In this document: piece by piece, positions 43,105 through 56,136 of the stretch
Layout of the letters: the number at the start of each line of letters is the position of its first letter
Numbering within the stretch: the first letter of the stretch is position 1
Source: an uncultured Actinomycetes bacterium
GTDB taxonomy: Bacteria; Actinomycetota; Thermoleophilia; RBG-16-64-13
Direction of reading: 5' to 3'
DNA: 64,000 nucleotides
Assembly (NCBI GenBank): GCA_903873715.1
Contig: CAIQPS010000080.1
Location: 1-64,000, forward strand
Position numbers and translations under genes: made by a program
The notes under the pieces: generated by a model
Database searches by the model: none
What the model was told of the DNA's origin: nothing
Seen by the model: only the letters and a program-made list of their open reading frames with translations

Positions 43105-45201
43105 TCAGGGGATGGCCTGGGTGGTGGTCGTCCGCTTGGTCGACTTGGTGGTGCTCGTCGGCGGCAGGGTCGTGGGCGGGATGGTGGTCGGCGGGAGTGT
43201 GGTGGTGGTGCTCTCGGTGGTGCTCGAGGTCGGCCAGTACGCGTTCGGGCTGATGTAGTTGGGCAGGTACTTGACCAGCACCGACGGCACCGGGAACTCC
43301 ACCTTCGGGTAGTCCGTGTCCGCGACCGACATGAACTTCTGCCAGATGATGGCGGGCAGGCTCCCGCCCGTCACCGAGGAGAAGCCCTCTATGTTCTTCA
43401 TCTCGATCTGGCTCTTCGGGTAACCGACCCAGACCGTGGTCGAAAGATGGGGGGTGTAGCCGCAGAACCAAGCGTCGGCGTTGTCCTGCGTGGTCCCGGT
43501 CTTGCCGGCGGCGGGGCGGCCGATGTTGGCTCTGCCGCCCGTGCCGTGCGGGATGTTGGCGGCGAGTATCTTCGTGACCGCGTACGCGACACCGGCAGAG
43601 ATGGCCTGCGTCCGCTTGGGATTCGCCTTCCAGATGACCTTGCCGGTGGAGTCCTTGATCTGGGTGATGATGGTCGGCTCGACGTGCTGGCCCGCATTCG
43701 ACAGGGTCGCGTAGGCCGAGGCCATCTCCAAGGGGGACACGCCGTAGGTGAGGCCGCCGAGCACGATGGCCGGGTCGGCGTTGATATATGAGGTGACACC
43801 CATGCGGTGGGCTATGTCCACGATCCGTTCTGCGCCGACGTCCAGGGCCAACTGGGCGTACACGGTGTTGTCGCTTCGGAGCGTCGCCTGCACGAGGGTG
43901 GAGATGCCGTACCCCTGTCCGCCGGAGTAGGTCTTCACCTTCCACAGTTCGGTGGAGCCCGGCACCTTGAGTTCCACGGGTATGGACATGTACTGCGTCT
44001 TCTCGGGGTCGATCCCCATCTCTATGGCGGCGGTCAGGGCGAAGGTCTTGAACGCGGAGCCCGCCTGGCGGCGGCCCTGGGACGCGAGGTTGAACATCGA
44101 GGTGGTGTAGTCCTTGCCGCCCACCATGGCCCTGATGTAGCCGGTGGTGGTGTCGATGCTCACGAGGGCCGCGGACGGGTCGGCGTCTTTCTTGAGAGTG
44201 GTGTTGATGGCGTCGGAGGCCAGCTTCTGGTACGTGGGGTCGATGGTGGTCTCGACGCGCAGCCCGCCCTGGAACACCTTCTCTTCGCCGAACATGTCGA
44301 TGAGCTGTTTGCGGACGTAGGCGACCACGTATGGTTCGGCCACCTGCGTGTACGGGGAGTACGGGGCGAGTTCGATGGGCGTCAGGAGCGCCTGCTCGGC
44401 CTCGTCCTCAGTGATGAAGCCGTTCTTCAGCATGCTGTTGATGACCATGTTGCGCCGGACGAGAGCGCGGTCAGGGTGCTTGCGCGGCGAGTATCCGGTG
44501 GGAGCCTGAGGCAGCCCGGCGATGAGGGCCGCCTCCGCCAGGGTCAGCTGGGCCGGTTCCTTGTCGAAGTAGGTCTTGGCCGCAGCCTCCACGCCGTAGG
44601 CGTTGGAACCGAAATACACGGTGTTCAGATAGAGGTCGAGTATCTCCTCTTTGGAGTACTTGCGCTCGAGCTGCCAGGCCAGGGCCATCTCGCTGAACTT
44701 GCGGTTGAACGTGATGTCGGTGCGGTCCAAGTAGAGGTTGCCAACGAGCTGCATGGTGATGGTGGAGAAGCCCTCGGTGGTCCGCTGCGCGCTCACGTTG
44801 GTGGCCAGGGCCCGGACCACGCTCTCGAGGTCCACCCCTTTGTGCTGGTAGAAGCGCTCGTCCTCGATGGCGACCACGGCGTTGCGCAACACCGGCGGGA
44901 TCTGCCGGCCGCTTATGACCGTGCGGTTCTCCACCCCGTGCAGGTAGGCCAGCAGGTTGCCGTCGGCGTCGTAGATGGAGCTGGTCTGGGCCAGCGAGAC
45001 CTGGTGCTGGTCGGAAAGGGCGGGGATCTCGCCCTCGAAGGCGGCGACGGCGTGGAGCCCCATGCTGAAGATGACGGCGAGCACCGCTGCGGCGATGATC
45101 GGGATGGCCACGAGCACCGCTATCAGGATGATGATGCGACGCCTGCGGACCTTCTGAACTCGCCTGCGGCGGACGCTGCGTCTTTCTCGGCCGAGCCTCA
45201 T
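43105..45201 (-). CDS. Class A penicillin-binding protein (GT51 + transpeptidase)
   Basis: 698 residues. A strongly basic cytoplasmic N-terminus precedes a membrane helix (about 23-48) and the GT51 glycosyltransferase domain with EDERFYQHKGVD and IAGLPQAPTGYSP. The transpeptidase domain follows with SAFKTF (catalytic Ser-x-x-Lys), SDN and KTGTT. A Thr/Pro-rich tail (TTTTLPPTTIPPTTLPPT) ends the protein, similar to the linkers in the lipoproteins of this window. It polymerises and crosslinks peptidoglycan at the membrane. ATG 45201; a 397-bp intergenic region separates it from divergent dnaK. Confidence 0.93.
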   Translation of the reverse strand: MRLGRERRSVRRRRVQKVRRRRIIILIAVLVAIPIIAAAVLAVIFSMGLHAVAAFEGEIPALSDQHQVSLAQTSSIYDADGNLLAYLHGVENRTVISGRQIPPVLRNAVVAIEDERFYQHKGVDLESVVRALATNVSAQRTTEGFSTITMQLVGNLYLDRTDITFNRKFSEMALAWQLERKYSKEEILDLYLNTVYFGSNAYGVEAAAKTYFDKEPAQLTLAEAALIAGLPQAPTGYSPRKHPDRALVRRNMVINSMLKNGFITEDEAEQALLTPIELAPYSPYTQVAEPYVVAYVRKQLIDMFGEEKVFQGGLRVETTIDPTYQKLASDAINTTLKKDADPSAALVSIDTTTGYIRAMVGGKDYTTSMFNLASQGRRQAGSAFKTFALTAAIEMGIDPEKTQYMSIPVELKVPGSTELWKVKTYSGGQGYGISTLVQATLRSDNTVYAQLALDVGAERIVDIAHRMGVTSYINADPAIVLGGLTYGVSPLEMASAYATLSNAGQHVEPTIITQIKDSTGKVIWKANPKRTQAISAGVAYAVTKILAANIPHGTGGRANIGRPAAGKTGTTQDNADAWFCGYTPHLSTTVWVGYPKSQIEMKNIEGFSSVTGGSLPAIIWQKFMSVADTDYPKVEFPVPSVLVKYLPNYISPNAYWPTSSTTESTTTTLPPTTIPPTTLPPTSTTKSTKRTTTTQAIP

Positions 45202-45273
45202 TCACACCTCGAGAGCTGATGGCGCGGCGCCGGGACCGGCTCCGCTCTGCTCTGCGACGCATTGTACCTTTTG

Positions 45274-45434
45274 GAGGTTGCCGGCGGACGAAGCCCCGGC
45301 CACCGCAGCGCCCTGGGCGGCGGCATGGTTCGTCCTCGGTCGCGGCAATAGCGCTGCTATTCCCGCTTCCTGCGTCCTGCTCTCCCGCATACCCAGCGCA
45401 CCGCAGTGGCGAGGCGTCGTCCGCCGGCGACCTC
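45274..45434 (-). ncRNA. Candidate structured RNA, 6S-like rod
   Basis: An 18-bp closing stem (45274-45291 with 45417-45434) is broken by one wobble/mismatch. Inside it lies a second imperfect stem CCACCGCAGCGCCCTGGG (45301-45318) against CCCAGCGCACCGCAGTGG (45387-45404 region), then an open internal region and an apical stem AATAGC-GCT-GCTATT (45347-45361). Read on the minus strand, three of the inner mismatches become G-U pairs, favouring a minus-strand RNA. The length and long-stem / bubble / apical-hairpin plan resemble 6S RNA, but no conserved 6S sequence was recognised and no promoter or terminator is obvious. Confidence 0.35.
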
Positions 45435-45447
45435 TTTGGAGGTTGCC
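45427..45447 (+). repeat. Competing hairpin / third repeat arm
   Basis: GCGACCTC-TTTG-GAGGTTGC (45427-45446) reuses the right arm of the 161-bp rod. TTTGGAGGTTGCC occurs at both 45270-45282 and 45435-45447. The right arm can therefore pair either with the distant left arm or with the adjacent copy, a switch-like arrangement. Confidence 0.5.
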
Positions 45448-45513
45448 CGTCGATGAGAGGTTTTCCGGGCCAGGAGCGGGGAATAAAATCCCTGTCAGGC
45501 GGCCTGCCCAAAA

Positions 45514-45543
45514 CTTGACACTAAGCCACTCAGATTTTATACT
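45514..45543 (+). promoter_or_regulatory. dnaK promoter with HAIR-like HspR operator
   Basis: -35 TTGACA (45515-45520), 17 bp, -10 TATACT (45538-45543), an excellent sigma70-type promoter. Overlapping it, CTTGACA-N7-ACTCAGA (45514-45534) matches the actinobacterial HAIR consensus CTTGAGT-N7-ACTCAAG at 10 of 14 positions. It would let HspR, encoded at the end of this operon, repress by blocking polymerase. Confidence 0.75.
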
Positions 45544-45598
45544 AGCCCCACGTTAATGAACCTATAAGACGCGCATAGCGAGCTCCGGAGGACATGTA

Positions 45599-47512
45599 AT
45601 GGGCAAGATCATCGGCATCGACCTCGGCACTACCTACTCTGCCATGGCAGTACTCGAGGGCGGCGAGCCGACCATCATCCCCAACGCCGAGGGTGGCAGG
45701 ACCACTCCGTCGGTGGTGGCTTTCACCAAGACCGGTGAGCAGTTGGTGGGCACCGTCGCCAAGCGGCAGGCCGTCACCAACCCGGAGAACACCATCTTCT
45801 CCATCAAGCGTTTCATGGGACGCAAGTACTCGAGCGTGAGCGAAGAGATGAAGATCGTCCCGTACAAAGTCGTGGAAGGCCCCAACGGCGACGTGCGCGT
45901 GAGTATCAAGGACGCGCAGTACTCCCCGCCGGAGATCTCCGCGAAGATCCTGCAGAAACTCAAGCGCGACGCCGAAGCCTTCCTGGGCACCGAAGTCACC
46001 GAAGCGGTCATCACCGTGCCCGCCTACTTCGACGACGCCCAGCGTCAGGCCACCAAGGACGCCGGCAAGATCGCCGGCCTGGAAGTCAAGCGTATAGTCA
46101 ACGAGCCCACCGCGGCTTCTCTGGCCTACGGCCTCGACAAAGAGCACGAGCAGACCGTCCTGGTCTTCGACCTCGGCGGCGGCACCTTCGACGTCTCCAT
46201 CCTCGAACTGGGTGACGGCGTCTTCGAGGTGAAGTCCACCAACGGCGACACCCACCTGGGCGGCGACAACTACGACAAGGCCATCGTCGACTGGCTCATC
46301 ACCGAGTTCCGGCGCGAGAAGGGCGTCGATCTCACCAGCGACCGTCAGGCTCTGCAGCGGCTGTACGAGGCCGGCGAGAAAGCCAAGGTCGAGCTCTCCT
46401 CCGTCATGGAGACCAGTATCAACCAGCCGTTCATAACCATGGACTCGAGCGGTCCGCTCCACCTGGAGATGACGCTCACCCGGGCCAAGCTGGAAGAACT
46501 CACCCGCGAACTCACCGAGCGGACCGTCGGTCCGACCAAACAGGCCATGAAAGACGCCGGTCTGAGCATGGGCGACATCGACCAGGTGATCCTCGTCGGC
46601 GGTATGACCCGCATGCCCTCCGTTCAGGCCAAAGTCCGCGAACTCACCGGCAAAGAGCCCCACAAGGGCATCAACCCGGACGAGGTCGTGGCGCTGGGCG
46701 CTGCCATCCAGGGCGGCGTGCTCGCGGGCGAAGTCAAGGACATCATCCTGCTCGACGTGACCCCGCTGTCGCTGGGCATCGAGACCAAAGGCGGCGTGTT
46801 CACCCGGCTCATCGACCGCAACACCACCATCCCCACCCGCAAGGCGGAGATCTTCTCCACGGCCGACGACGGCCAGACCTCGGTGGAGATCCACGTGCTG
46901 CAGGGCGAGCGCGACCTGGCGGCCTACAACAAGACCCTCGGCAAGTTCCAGCTGATGGGCATCCCGCCGGCACCGCGTGGCATCCCGCAGATCGAAGTGG
47001 CCTTCGACATCGACGCGAACGGCATCACCCACGTGTCGGCCAAGGACATGGCCACGGGCAACCAGCAGAAGATCGAGATCAAGAGCTCGTCCGGCCTGGG
47101 CGACGATGAGATCAAGAAGATGGTCCGCGACGCGGAACTGAACGCGGAAGAGGACAAGAAGAAGAAGGAAGCCGTCGACACCCGTAACCAGGCCGAGAAC
47201 CTGGTGTACTCCACCAAGAAGTCCCTCAAGGAGATCGGCGACAAGGTGGACGGCGCTGCCCGCGGCGACATCGAGAACGGCATCCGCGACCTGGAAGACG
47301 CCATCAAGGGCGACAACGTCGAGCTCATCCGCAGCCGCATGAACGCGCTGCAGGAAGCCGCGTACAAGCTGTCCGAAGCCGCATACCAGGCGGCCCAGGC
47401 CCAGCAGGGCGGCGGCGCGGCCGGCGGCGGCTACGACGGCGGCCCCAGTGGCGCGGAAGAAGAGAACGTGGAGGAAGCCGACTACGAGGTCATCGACGAG
47501 GACAAGAAGTAG
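45599..47512 (+). CDS. dnaK: Molecular chaperone DnaK (Hsp70)
   Basis: 637 residues. Nucleotide-binding domain with [27 protein letters not shown] and VGGMTRMP motifs; substrate-binding domain with [14 protein letters not shown]; the typical C-terminal helical lid and Gly-rich tail ending [12 protein letters not shown]-driven folding chaperone, working with DnaJ and GrpE encoded downstream. ATG 45599 follows GGAGGAC. First gene of a five-gene heat-shock operon, with the HAIR-like operator in its promoter. Confidence 0.98.
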   Translation: MGKIIGIDLGTTYSAMAVLEGGEPTIIPNAEGGRTTPSVVAFTKTGEQLVGTVAKRQAVTNPENTIFSIKRFMGRKYSSVSEEMKIVPYKVVEGPNGDVRVSIKDAQYSPPEISAKILQKLKRDAEAFLGTEVTEAVITVPAYFDDAQRQATKDAGKIAGLEVKRIVNEPTAASLAYGLDKEHEQTVLVFDLGGGTFDVSILELGDGVFEVKSTNGDTHLGGDNYDKAIVDWLITEFRREKGVDLTSDRQALQRLYEAGEKAKVELSSVMETSINQPFITMDSSGPLHLEMTLTRAKLEELTRELTERTVGPTKQAMKDAGLSMGDIDQVILVGGMTRMPSVQAKVRELTGKEPHKGINPDEVVALGAAIQGGVLAGEVKDIILLDVTPLSLGIETKGGVFTRLIDRNTTIPTRKAEIFSTADDGQTSVEIHVLQGERDLAAYNKTLGKFQLMGIPPAPRGIPQIEVAFDIDANGITHVSAKDMATGNQQKIEIKSSSGLGDDEIKKMVRDAELNAEEDKKKKEAVDTRNQAENLVYSTKKSLKEIGDKVDGAARGDIENGIRDLEDAIKGDNVELIRSRMNALQEAAYKLSEAAYQAAQAQQGGGAAGGGYDGGPSGAEEENVEEADYEVIDEDKK

Positions 47513-47535
47513 TCCCGCGGTCGATGAGTGGCGGC

Positions 47536-47580
47536 GCGCCGGGCCTCGTGCCCGGCGCTGCCCCCGGCCTCAAAGCCGGT
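47536..47580 (+). repeat. Intercistronic hairpins between dnaK and hsp20
   Basis: GCGCCGGGC-CTCGT-GCCCGGCGC (47536-47558) is followed by a small CCGGC-CTCAAA-GCCGG hairpin. There is no T-run. They probably stabilise dnaK mRNA or reduce read-through. Confidence 0.5.
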
Positions 47581-47609
47581 GGCAATAGACAGAGTAGGAG
47601 GTAAGAGAG

Positions 47610-48092
47610 ATGGCACTTGTGAGATGGGATCCCTTCCGTGACCTGACTGCCCTGCAGAACGAGGTCAACAGGCTGTTCACGCGGGCTACCGGCGGCGACG
47701 TGGCCGAGCGGCAGTCTTGGACTCCGGCCATCGACGTGGTCGAGACCGACAACGCCATCGAGCTCAAGGCCGAGCTTGCCGGTATGAAGCCGGAGGACAT
47801 CAACATCGAGGTGCAGGACAACGTCCTCACCGTCAGCGGCGAGCGGCGGTTCGAGGAAGAGGTGAAGGAGGACAAGTTCTACCGCATCGAGCGGCGGTAC
47901 GGCTCCTTCAGCCGCTCCCTGGCCCTCCCGCCCACGGTCGACGAGACCAAGGTGGAAGCCAACTACGAGAACGGCGTGCTGCACATCAAGGTCCACAAGG
48001 CCGAGATCGTGAAGCCCAAGAAGATCACGGTGAGCATCGGCGGCGGCAGCGAGCCGAAGACCGTCGAAGCGACCGCGACGGAACAGCAGTAA
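47610..48092 (+). CDS. Small heat shock protein Hsp20/alpha-crystallin
   Basis: 160 residues. An N-terminal arm (WDPFRDLTALQNEVNRLF) is followed by the alpha-crystallin domain at about 42-140: PAIDVVETDNAIELKAELAGMKPEDINIEV, VLTVSGERR and YGSFSRSLALP, ending ANYENGVLHIKVHK. ATP-independent holdase forming oligomers. An AGGAGG site lies nine bases before ATG 47610. It is inserted between dnaK and grpE, a position where most actinobacterial operons have no gene, so it is likely co-induced with the DnaK system. Confidence 0.95.
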   Translation: MALVRWDPFRDLTALQNEVNRLFTRATGGDVAERQSWTPAIDVVETDNAIELKAELAGMKPEDINIEVQDNVLTVSGERRFEEEVKEDKFYRIERRYGSFSRSLALPPTVDETKVEANYENGVLHIKVHKAEIVKPKKITVSIGGGSEPKTVEATATEQQ

Positions 48093-48096
48093 CAGG

Positions 48097-49856
<1,760 letters not shown>

Positions 49857-49897
49857 CGGGGTGCCCGGGGAAAGCGCGATAGAGTAGATGGACTATC

Positions 49898-50347
49898 ATG
49901 GCAGCACCAACCCGCGGGGAAGAGACGAAGATGCCATTTGAGGACAAACTCAGACCGGTCTTCATGATCTCGGTGGCAGCCGAGCTGGCCGAGATGCACC
50001 CCCAGACACTGCGCATGTACGAGCGCCGGGGGCTCATCCGCCCGCGCCGTTCGTCAAAGAGCACCCGCCTCTATTCCCTCGCCGACGTGGAGCGTCTGCG
50101 CCGCATCCAGCAGTTGGTGGCCGAGTGCGGCCTCAACCTGGCCGGAGTCGAACGGGTCCTGCAGATGGAAGAGCAGATGGAGACCATGCAGCGTCGCCTC
50201 GACCAGTTGCAGGCCCAGATGGACGCGCTGGCGGCGCAGGCCCGGGAAGAGCTCGAGGCGGTCCACCGCAGCTACCGCAAGGAACTGGTGCCGATCTCCA
50301 ACTCCGGCCAAGTCATCGTGATCACCGAGAAGCGGCGCGGCCGGTGA
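49898..50347 (+). CDS. hspR: MerR-family heat-shock repressor HspR
   Basis: 149 residues (or 138 from ATG 49931). Winged helix-turn-helix: FMISVAAELAEMHPQTLRMYERRGLIRPRRSSKSTRLYSLADVERL, almost identical in pattern to actinobacterial HspR, followed by a helical coiled coil (about 65-125). HspR represses the dnaK operon and often clpB through HAIR sequences, with DnaK as co-repressor. Start uncertain: both ATGs lack a strong ribosome site, and known HspR proteins begin near the second. Its location at the end of the dnaK operon gives autoregulation. The stop overlaps the next GTG. Confidence 0.93.
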   Translation: MAAPTRGEETKMPFEDKLRPVFMISVAAELAEMHPQTLRMYERRGLIRPRRSSKSTRLYSLADVERLRRIQQLVAECGLNLAGVERVLQMEEQMETMQRRLDQLQAQMDALAAQAREELEAVHRSYRKELVPISNSGQVIVITEKRRGR

Positions 50348-50949
50348 GCCAGGAGGAGCGGCCGGGCGGCGGCGCCCCCGGCACCACCGAGCAGCCGGAG
50401 CCCCATGTCCTGCCCGGCGCCACCGAGCAGCCGTGTGCCAATCATCCCGGCAGGATGACCATGGTCACCTGCAGCGACTGCGGGAAGCCCCTCTGCCCCG
50501 ATTGCATGGTCTTCTCCGCCGTGGGCATCAAGTGCAGGCAGTGCGCCCGTCTTCCCCGCTCCGCACGGGTGATGCTCAAACCGGAGCGTTTCGCCGCCGC
50601 GGCGGGGGCCGGTCTGGCGACGGCCATCGCCATAGGCTTTGCTTACTACTTCATCCTGGGGAGCCTGCGGTTCTCCTTCGGGCTGATCCTCATCTTCGTG
50701 GCGAGCGGCATCGGCTATCTCGTGGGCGAGGCTGTCAACCGGGCGTCCGGCAGGTATCGCGGCCTGCGGACCGCGCTCCTCGCCGCCGGCTGCACGCTCG
50801 TCGGCTTCCTGCTGCCGCCGCTCGTCGCCGCAGCCATCAGCGCCGGGCTGAACTGGCGCACCGTGGTCTTCGCGGTTGGGGCCCGGGGCATAGTCAGCTG
50901 GGTCGTGATGCTGGTCGCGGCCTTCCTGGCTTTCAACCGCAACCGCTGA
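50344..50949 (+). CDS. Zinc-ribbon multi-pass membrane protein
   Basis: 201 residues. A B-box-like zinc ribbon (about 28-60) with C..H, TCSDCGKPLCPDC and GIKCRQC is followed by about four membrane helices to the C-terminus. The GTG start 50344 overlaps the hspR stop (GTGA), so it is translationally coupled to the heat-shock repressor. The ribbon resembles those found at the N-terminus of actinobacterial rhomboid-like proteins, but no rhomboid GxSG/His dyad is seen. Function unknown; possibly a membrane component of the stress response. Confidence 0.75.
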   Translation: MSQEERPGGGAPGTTEQPEPHVLPGATEQPCANHPGRMTMVTCSDCGKPLCPDCMVFSAVGIKCRQCARLPRSARVMLKPERFAAAAGAGLATAIAIGFAYYFILGSLRFSFGLILIFVASGIGYLVGEAVNRASGRYRGLRTALLAAGCTLVGFLLPPLVAAAISAGLNWRTVVFAVGARGIVSWVVMLVAAFLAFNRNR

Positions 50950-51040
50950 GCGGCGCGGGGCCGGGGCGCCGCTCCGGCCGTGCCTGAAGCGGCGCTGGGC
51001 GGCTGGGCCGCAGGCCGCATCCCCGACCTGCTTCACCGAG

Positions 51041-51067
51041 TTGGCACTCTCACCCAGCGAGTGCCAA
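51041..51067 (+). promoter_or_regulatory. CIRCE operator (HrcA binding site)
   Basis: TTGGCACTC-N9-GAGTGCCAA is a perfect inverted repeat with the correct nine-base spacer. It matches the CIRCE consensus TTAGCACTC-N9-GAGTGCTAA with one symmetrical change per arm. It precedes the fmdB-like gene, not groES or dnaK. Confidence 0.85.
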
Positions 51068-51073
51068 AAGTGC

Positions 51074-51102
51074 GTGACGAGCGGCTCGCCATCCGCTATA
51101 AT
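51074..51102 (+). promoter_or_regulatory. Promoter of the fmdB-surE operon
   Basis: -35 GTGACG (51074-51079), 17 bp, perfect -10 TATAAT (51097-51102). CIRCE ends seven bases upstream of the -35. Confidence 0.65.
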
Positions 51103-51135
51103 CTCTGAGCTATCACCGTAGGAGGAAGAAGGGCC

Positions 51136-51462
51136 TTGCCTACTTACGAATACAGATGCCTCTCGTGCGATCATCAGTTCGAGCGCTTCCAGCGCATGTC
51201 GGACGATCCCGTGAAGGAGTGCGAAGTCTGCGGGGAGCCGGTCAAGCGCCTGCTCTTCCCGGTTGCCGTGCACTTCAAGGGCAACGGCTTCTACAGCACG
51301 GACTACGCCAAGAAGAACACCATCGGGACGCCCGGCACCAGCACGGCCAACGGCGGCGGTTCCGACTCCACCGCATCCGCCAAGGACGGCGGCTCCGAGC
51401 CGGCCAAGGCGCCGGAGGCCAAAAAGGCCGAGCCGGCAGCCACCACCTCCAAGAACGACTGA
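51136..51462 (+). CDS. FmdB family zinc-ribbon protein
   Basis: 108 residues. The FmdB zinc ribbon PTYEYRCLSCDHQFERFQRMSDDPVKECEVCGEPVKRLL occupies the first ~42 residues with CxxC ... CxxC. A low-complexity Ser/Ala/Lys tail follows. FmdB-type proteins are regulatory or accessory proteins of unclear function. The start is TTG 51136 (giving MPTYEYRC), with GGAGGAAGAAGG upstream. The CIRCE element ahead of it implies HrcA-dependent heat-shock control, which would also cover the genes downstream. Confidence 0.88.
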   Translation: MPTYEYRCLSCDHQFERFQRMSDDPVKECEVCGEPVKRLLFPVAVHFKGNGFYSTDYAKKNTIGTPGTSTANGGGSDSTASAKDGGSEPAKAPEAKKAEPAATTSKND

Positions 51463-51478
51463 GCCACTCGCTCCGCCC

Positions 51479-52359
51479 ATGACCGGCAGCAGGGACTGTG
51501 AGCTGGTCGCGTTCGGCTGTAGCCGCCCCCTTATCGTCCTCACGAACGACGACGGCGTCACCTCGCCTGGGCTCAGCGCGCTCAAGGCCGCCCTCGACCC
51601 GCTCGGCGACGTCCGGATAGTCGCTCCCGACCAGAACCGCTCAGGCGCCGCCCGCAGCATCACCATGCATGCGCCGCTCTGGGTCGAAGAGGTGCCGCTG
51701 CTCGACGGCAGCATCGCCTACAGCACCGACGGCACCCCCGTGGACTGTGTCCGCATGGCGGCTCTCGGCCTGCTCGACCGCGCGCCCGATCTCATCGTCT
51801 CGGGCATCAACCTGGGCGAGAACCTCGGCGACGACATCACGTATTCGGGGACGGTCGCCGCGGCGTTCGAGGGGATCATGCTGGACATCCCCGCCATCGC
51901 GATGTCGGCCCAGGGATATCACCCCGGATACGATCTGAGCGTCCCGGCCCGGTTCGCCCGGCGCCTGGTGGCGCTCGTCCTGGAGAAGGGCTTCCCGGCC
52001 AAGACGGTGCTCACCGTCAACGTGCCCGACCGGCGCTGGGAGGACCTGCGCGGCACCCGCCTGACCACCCTCGGCCGGCGCATCTACGGCGACAAGGTGG
52101 AGCACCGGGCCACCAGTGGCAACCGCCGCCAATACCACATCTACAACGACGACCTGGGGTTCCATCACGCCCCGGGCACCGATTTCGAGGCAGTCTCCGA
52201 AGGCTACGTGTCGGTGACGCCGCTGCACTTCGATCTCATGTCCCACGACGCGCTCGACCGGCTCCGCTCCTGGGAGGGCGCGCTGGGCGGCGACAATCCG
52301 GAAGCCGGCGCCCCCGGGGCCGCCGCGCTCGAGGGCCCCGACCAAGGAGGCCAAGCCTG

Positions 52360-52360
<1 letters not shown>
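51479..52360 (+). CDS. surE: 5'/3'-nucleotidase SurE
   Basis: 293 residues. VLTNDDGVTSPGLSAL (the metal-binding DD), VAPDQNRSGAARSITM (the N and SG motif) and SGINLGENLGDDITYSGTVAAAFEG are all diagnostic of SurE, a metal-dependent nucleoside-5'-monophosphatase linked to stress survival. The C-terminus has a Gly/Ala-rich extension. ATG 51479, 17 bases after fmdB, so probably under the CIRCE promoter. The first ~15 residues are unusual and a later start is possible. Overlaps the next start by one base. Confidence 0.95.
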
Positions 52361-55109
<2,749 letters not shown>

Positions 55110-55170
55110 CCGGCCGCCCCGGTCCTGCGCCGGGCGGCGGGCAGAGCCCCGCTACCCGCGCCGGGTGGCC

Positions 55171-56004
55171 CTACGAGGGCCGGAACGACGTCAATACCGG
55201 CTTGGTCCCGTCGACGGTCACTTCCACCAGTCGCTGGATGCGCGGGCGGCCGCCCTGGTCGCGCTCCATGTGAGCGAACAGCGGCTTGATGGCGGTCAAC
55301 TGCTCGCCGACCTCCCTGCTCATCGACAGCCAGTCGGCGACTATCAGTTGAGGATCGGGCGCTTCCACCGTGGCCAGTCCGGCGGTGCCGGGCGTCACGA
55401 CCTGGAAGAACGCCGGGCCCTCCCTGCGTAGCAGCTCGGCCGCGACCACCCACGTGGGCTTCATGTCTGCGGCTTTCTGGAACACGTTGGCCCGGGCGGG
55501 TGTCCCGCGCTTGGCAGTGAGCTGCACGGCGAAGGAGCGGTCCCGCACCGCCGGCAGTTCGTCGTCGGCGTCGCTGACGGCCACCAGCCGGTGATCGCGA
55601 GGCAGCATGTCCACCAGCGCGTTGAGCAGCGTGGATTTCCCCACGTTGGGACCGCCGGACACGATGATCGTCCGGCGAAGGTTGAGCGATCCCGTCAGCA
55701 ACCGGGCTTCGATACCGGTGAGCGTGTTGTTGTCCACGAGGGTGCGGAGCGGCACGTTGAGCACCCGGCGGTCGGGCTGGTTGGCCGCGGCGTACATCAC
55801 CGACCGGGCTGCATCGAGCCCCGGGCCCCGGTCGAGGCGGAACGAGTCGTACGCGCGCACCACGGCCTGGGCCATCTGCGCGGCCAGCATCAGATGCGCG
55901 CGCTCCTCGTCGTTGGGAGCGAGCTCCGCGACGAGTTCATCGGCGAGCTTCTGCATGCCGTGTTCGTAGGCTGCGAGTATCCGTTCGAAACCAGGCACCG
56001 GCAC
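55171..56004 (-). CDS. Lone degenerate CpaF/VirB11-like ATPase
   Basis: 277 residues. P-loop GGPNVGKSTLLNALVDMLP, followed by a region aligning to the CpaF Walker B/His box: MKPTWVVAAELLRREGPAFFQVVTPGTAGLATVEAPDP. The usual GE(V/L)R reads AELL, and the histidines of the HxGSxxTxHA box are missing (GTAGLATVEA). The N-terminal domain is short and helical. No pilus or secretion genes are nearby. It is therefore probably not a pilus motor; it may be a regulator or NTPase of another process. Convergent with ligA and divergent from tupA. Confidence 0.72.
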   Translation of the reverse strand: MPVPGFERILAAYEHGMQKLADELVAELAPNDEERAHLMLAAQMAQAVVRAYDSFRLDRGPGLDAARSVMYAAANQPDRRVLNVPLRTLVDNNTLTGIEARLLTGSLNLRRTIIVSGGPNVGKSTLLNALVDMLPRDHRLVAVSDADDELPAVRDRSFAVQLTAKRGTPARANVFQKAADMKPTWVVAAELLRREGPAFFQVVTPGTAGLATVEAPDPQLIVADWLSMSREVGEQLTAIKPLFAHMERDQGGRPRIQRLVEVTVDGTKPVLTSFRPS

Positions 56005-56082
56005 CTCCGGGAGTGATTCTCCGATTCTATCGGCTGCAGAGTGCTGGAGCGAGAGGGGCTCTTCGTGCGGCTGGCGATTGGG

Positions 56083-56092
56083 TGTTCGAACA
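56083..56092. promoter_or_regulatory. Palindrome in the tupA upstream region
   Basis: TGTTCGAACA is a perfect ten-base palindrome, followed by ATTGA-TACCA-TTCAAT (near 56099-56114). Both lie between the divergent ATPase gene and tupA. Either may be an operator for metal-dependent control; the regulator is not identifiable. Confidence 0.4.
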
Positions 56093-56136
56093 TGTTAGAT
56101 TGATACCATTCAATCGTTCAACCAGGGAGGGTCTCT

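Larger units (their letters stand above)
45202..45598. other. 397-bp divergent region between PBP gene and dnaK
   Basis: No protein gene is supported. It contains the PBP 5' region, a 161-bp rod-like inverted repeat (45274-45434), a third copy of the repeat arm (45435-45447) and the dnaK promoter/operator (45514-45543). Confidence 0.6.
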
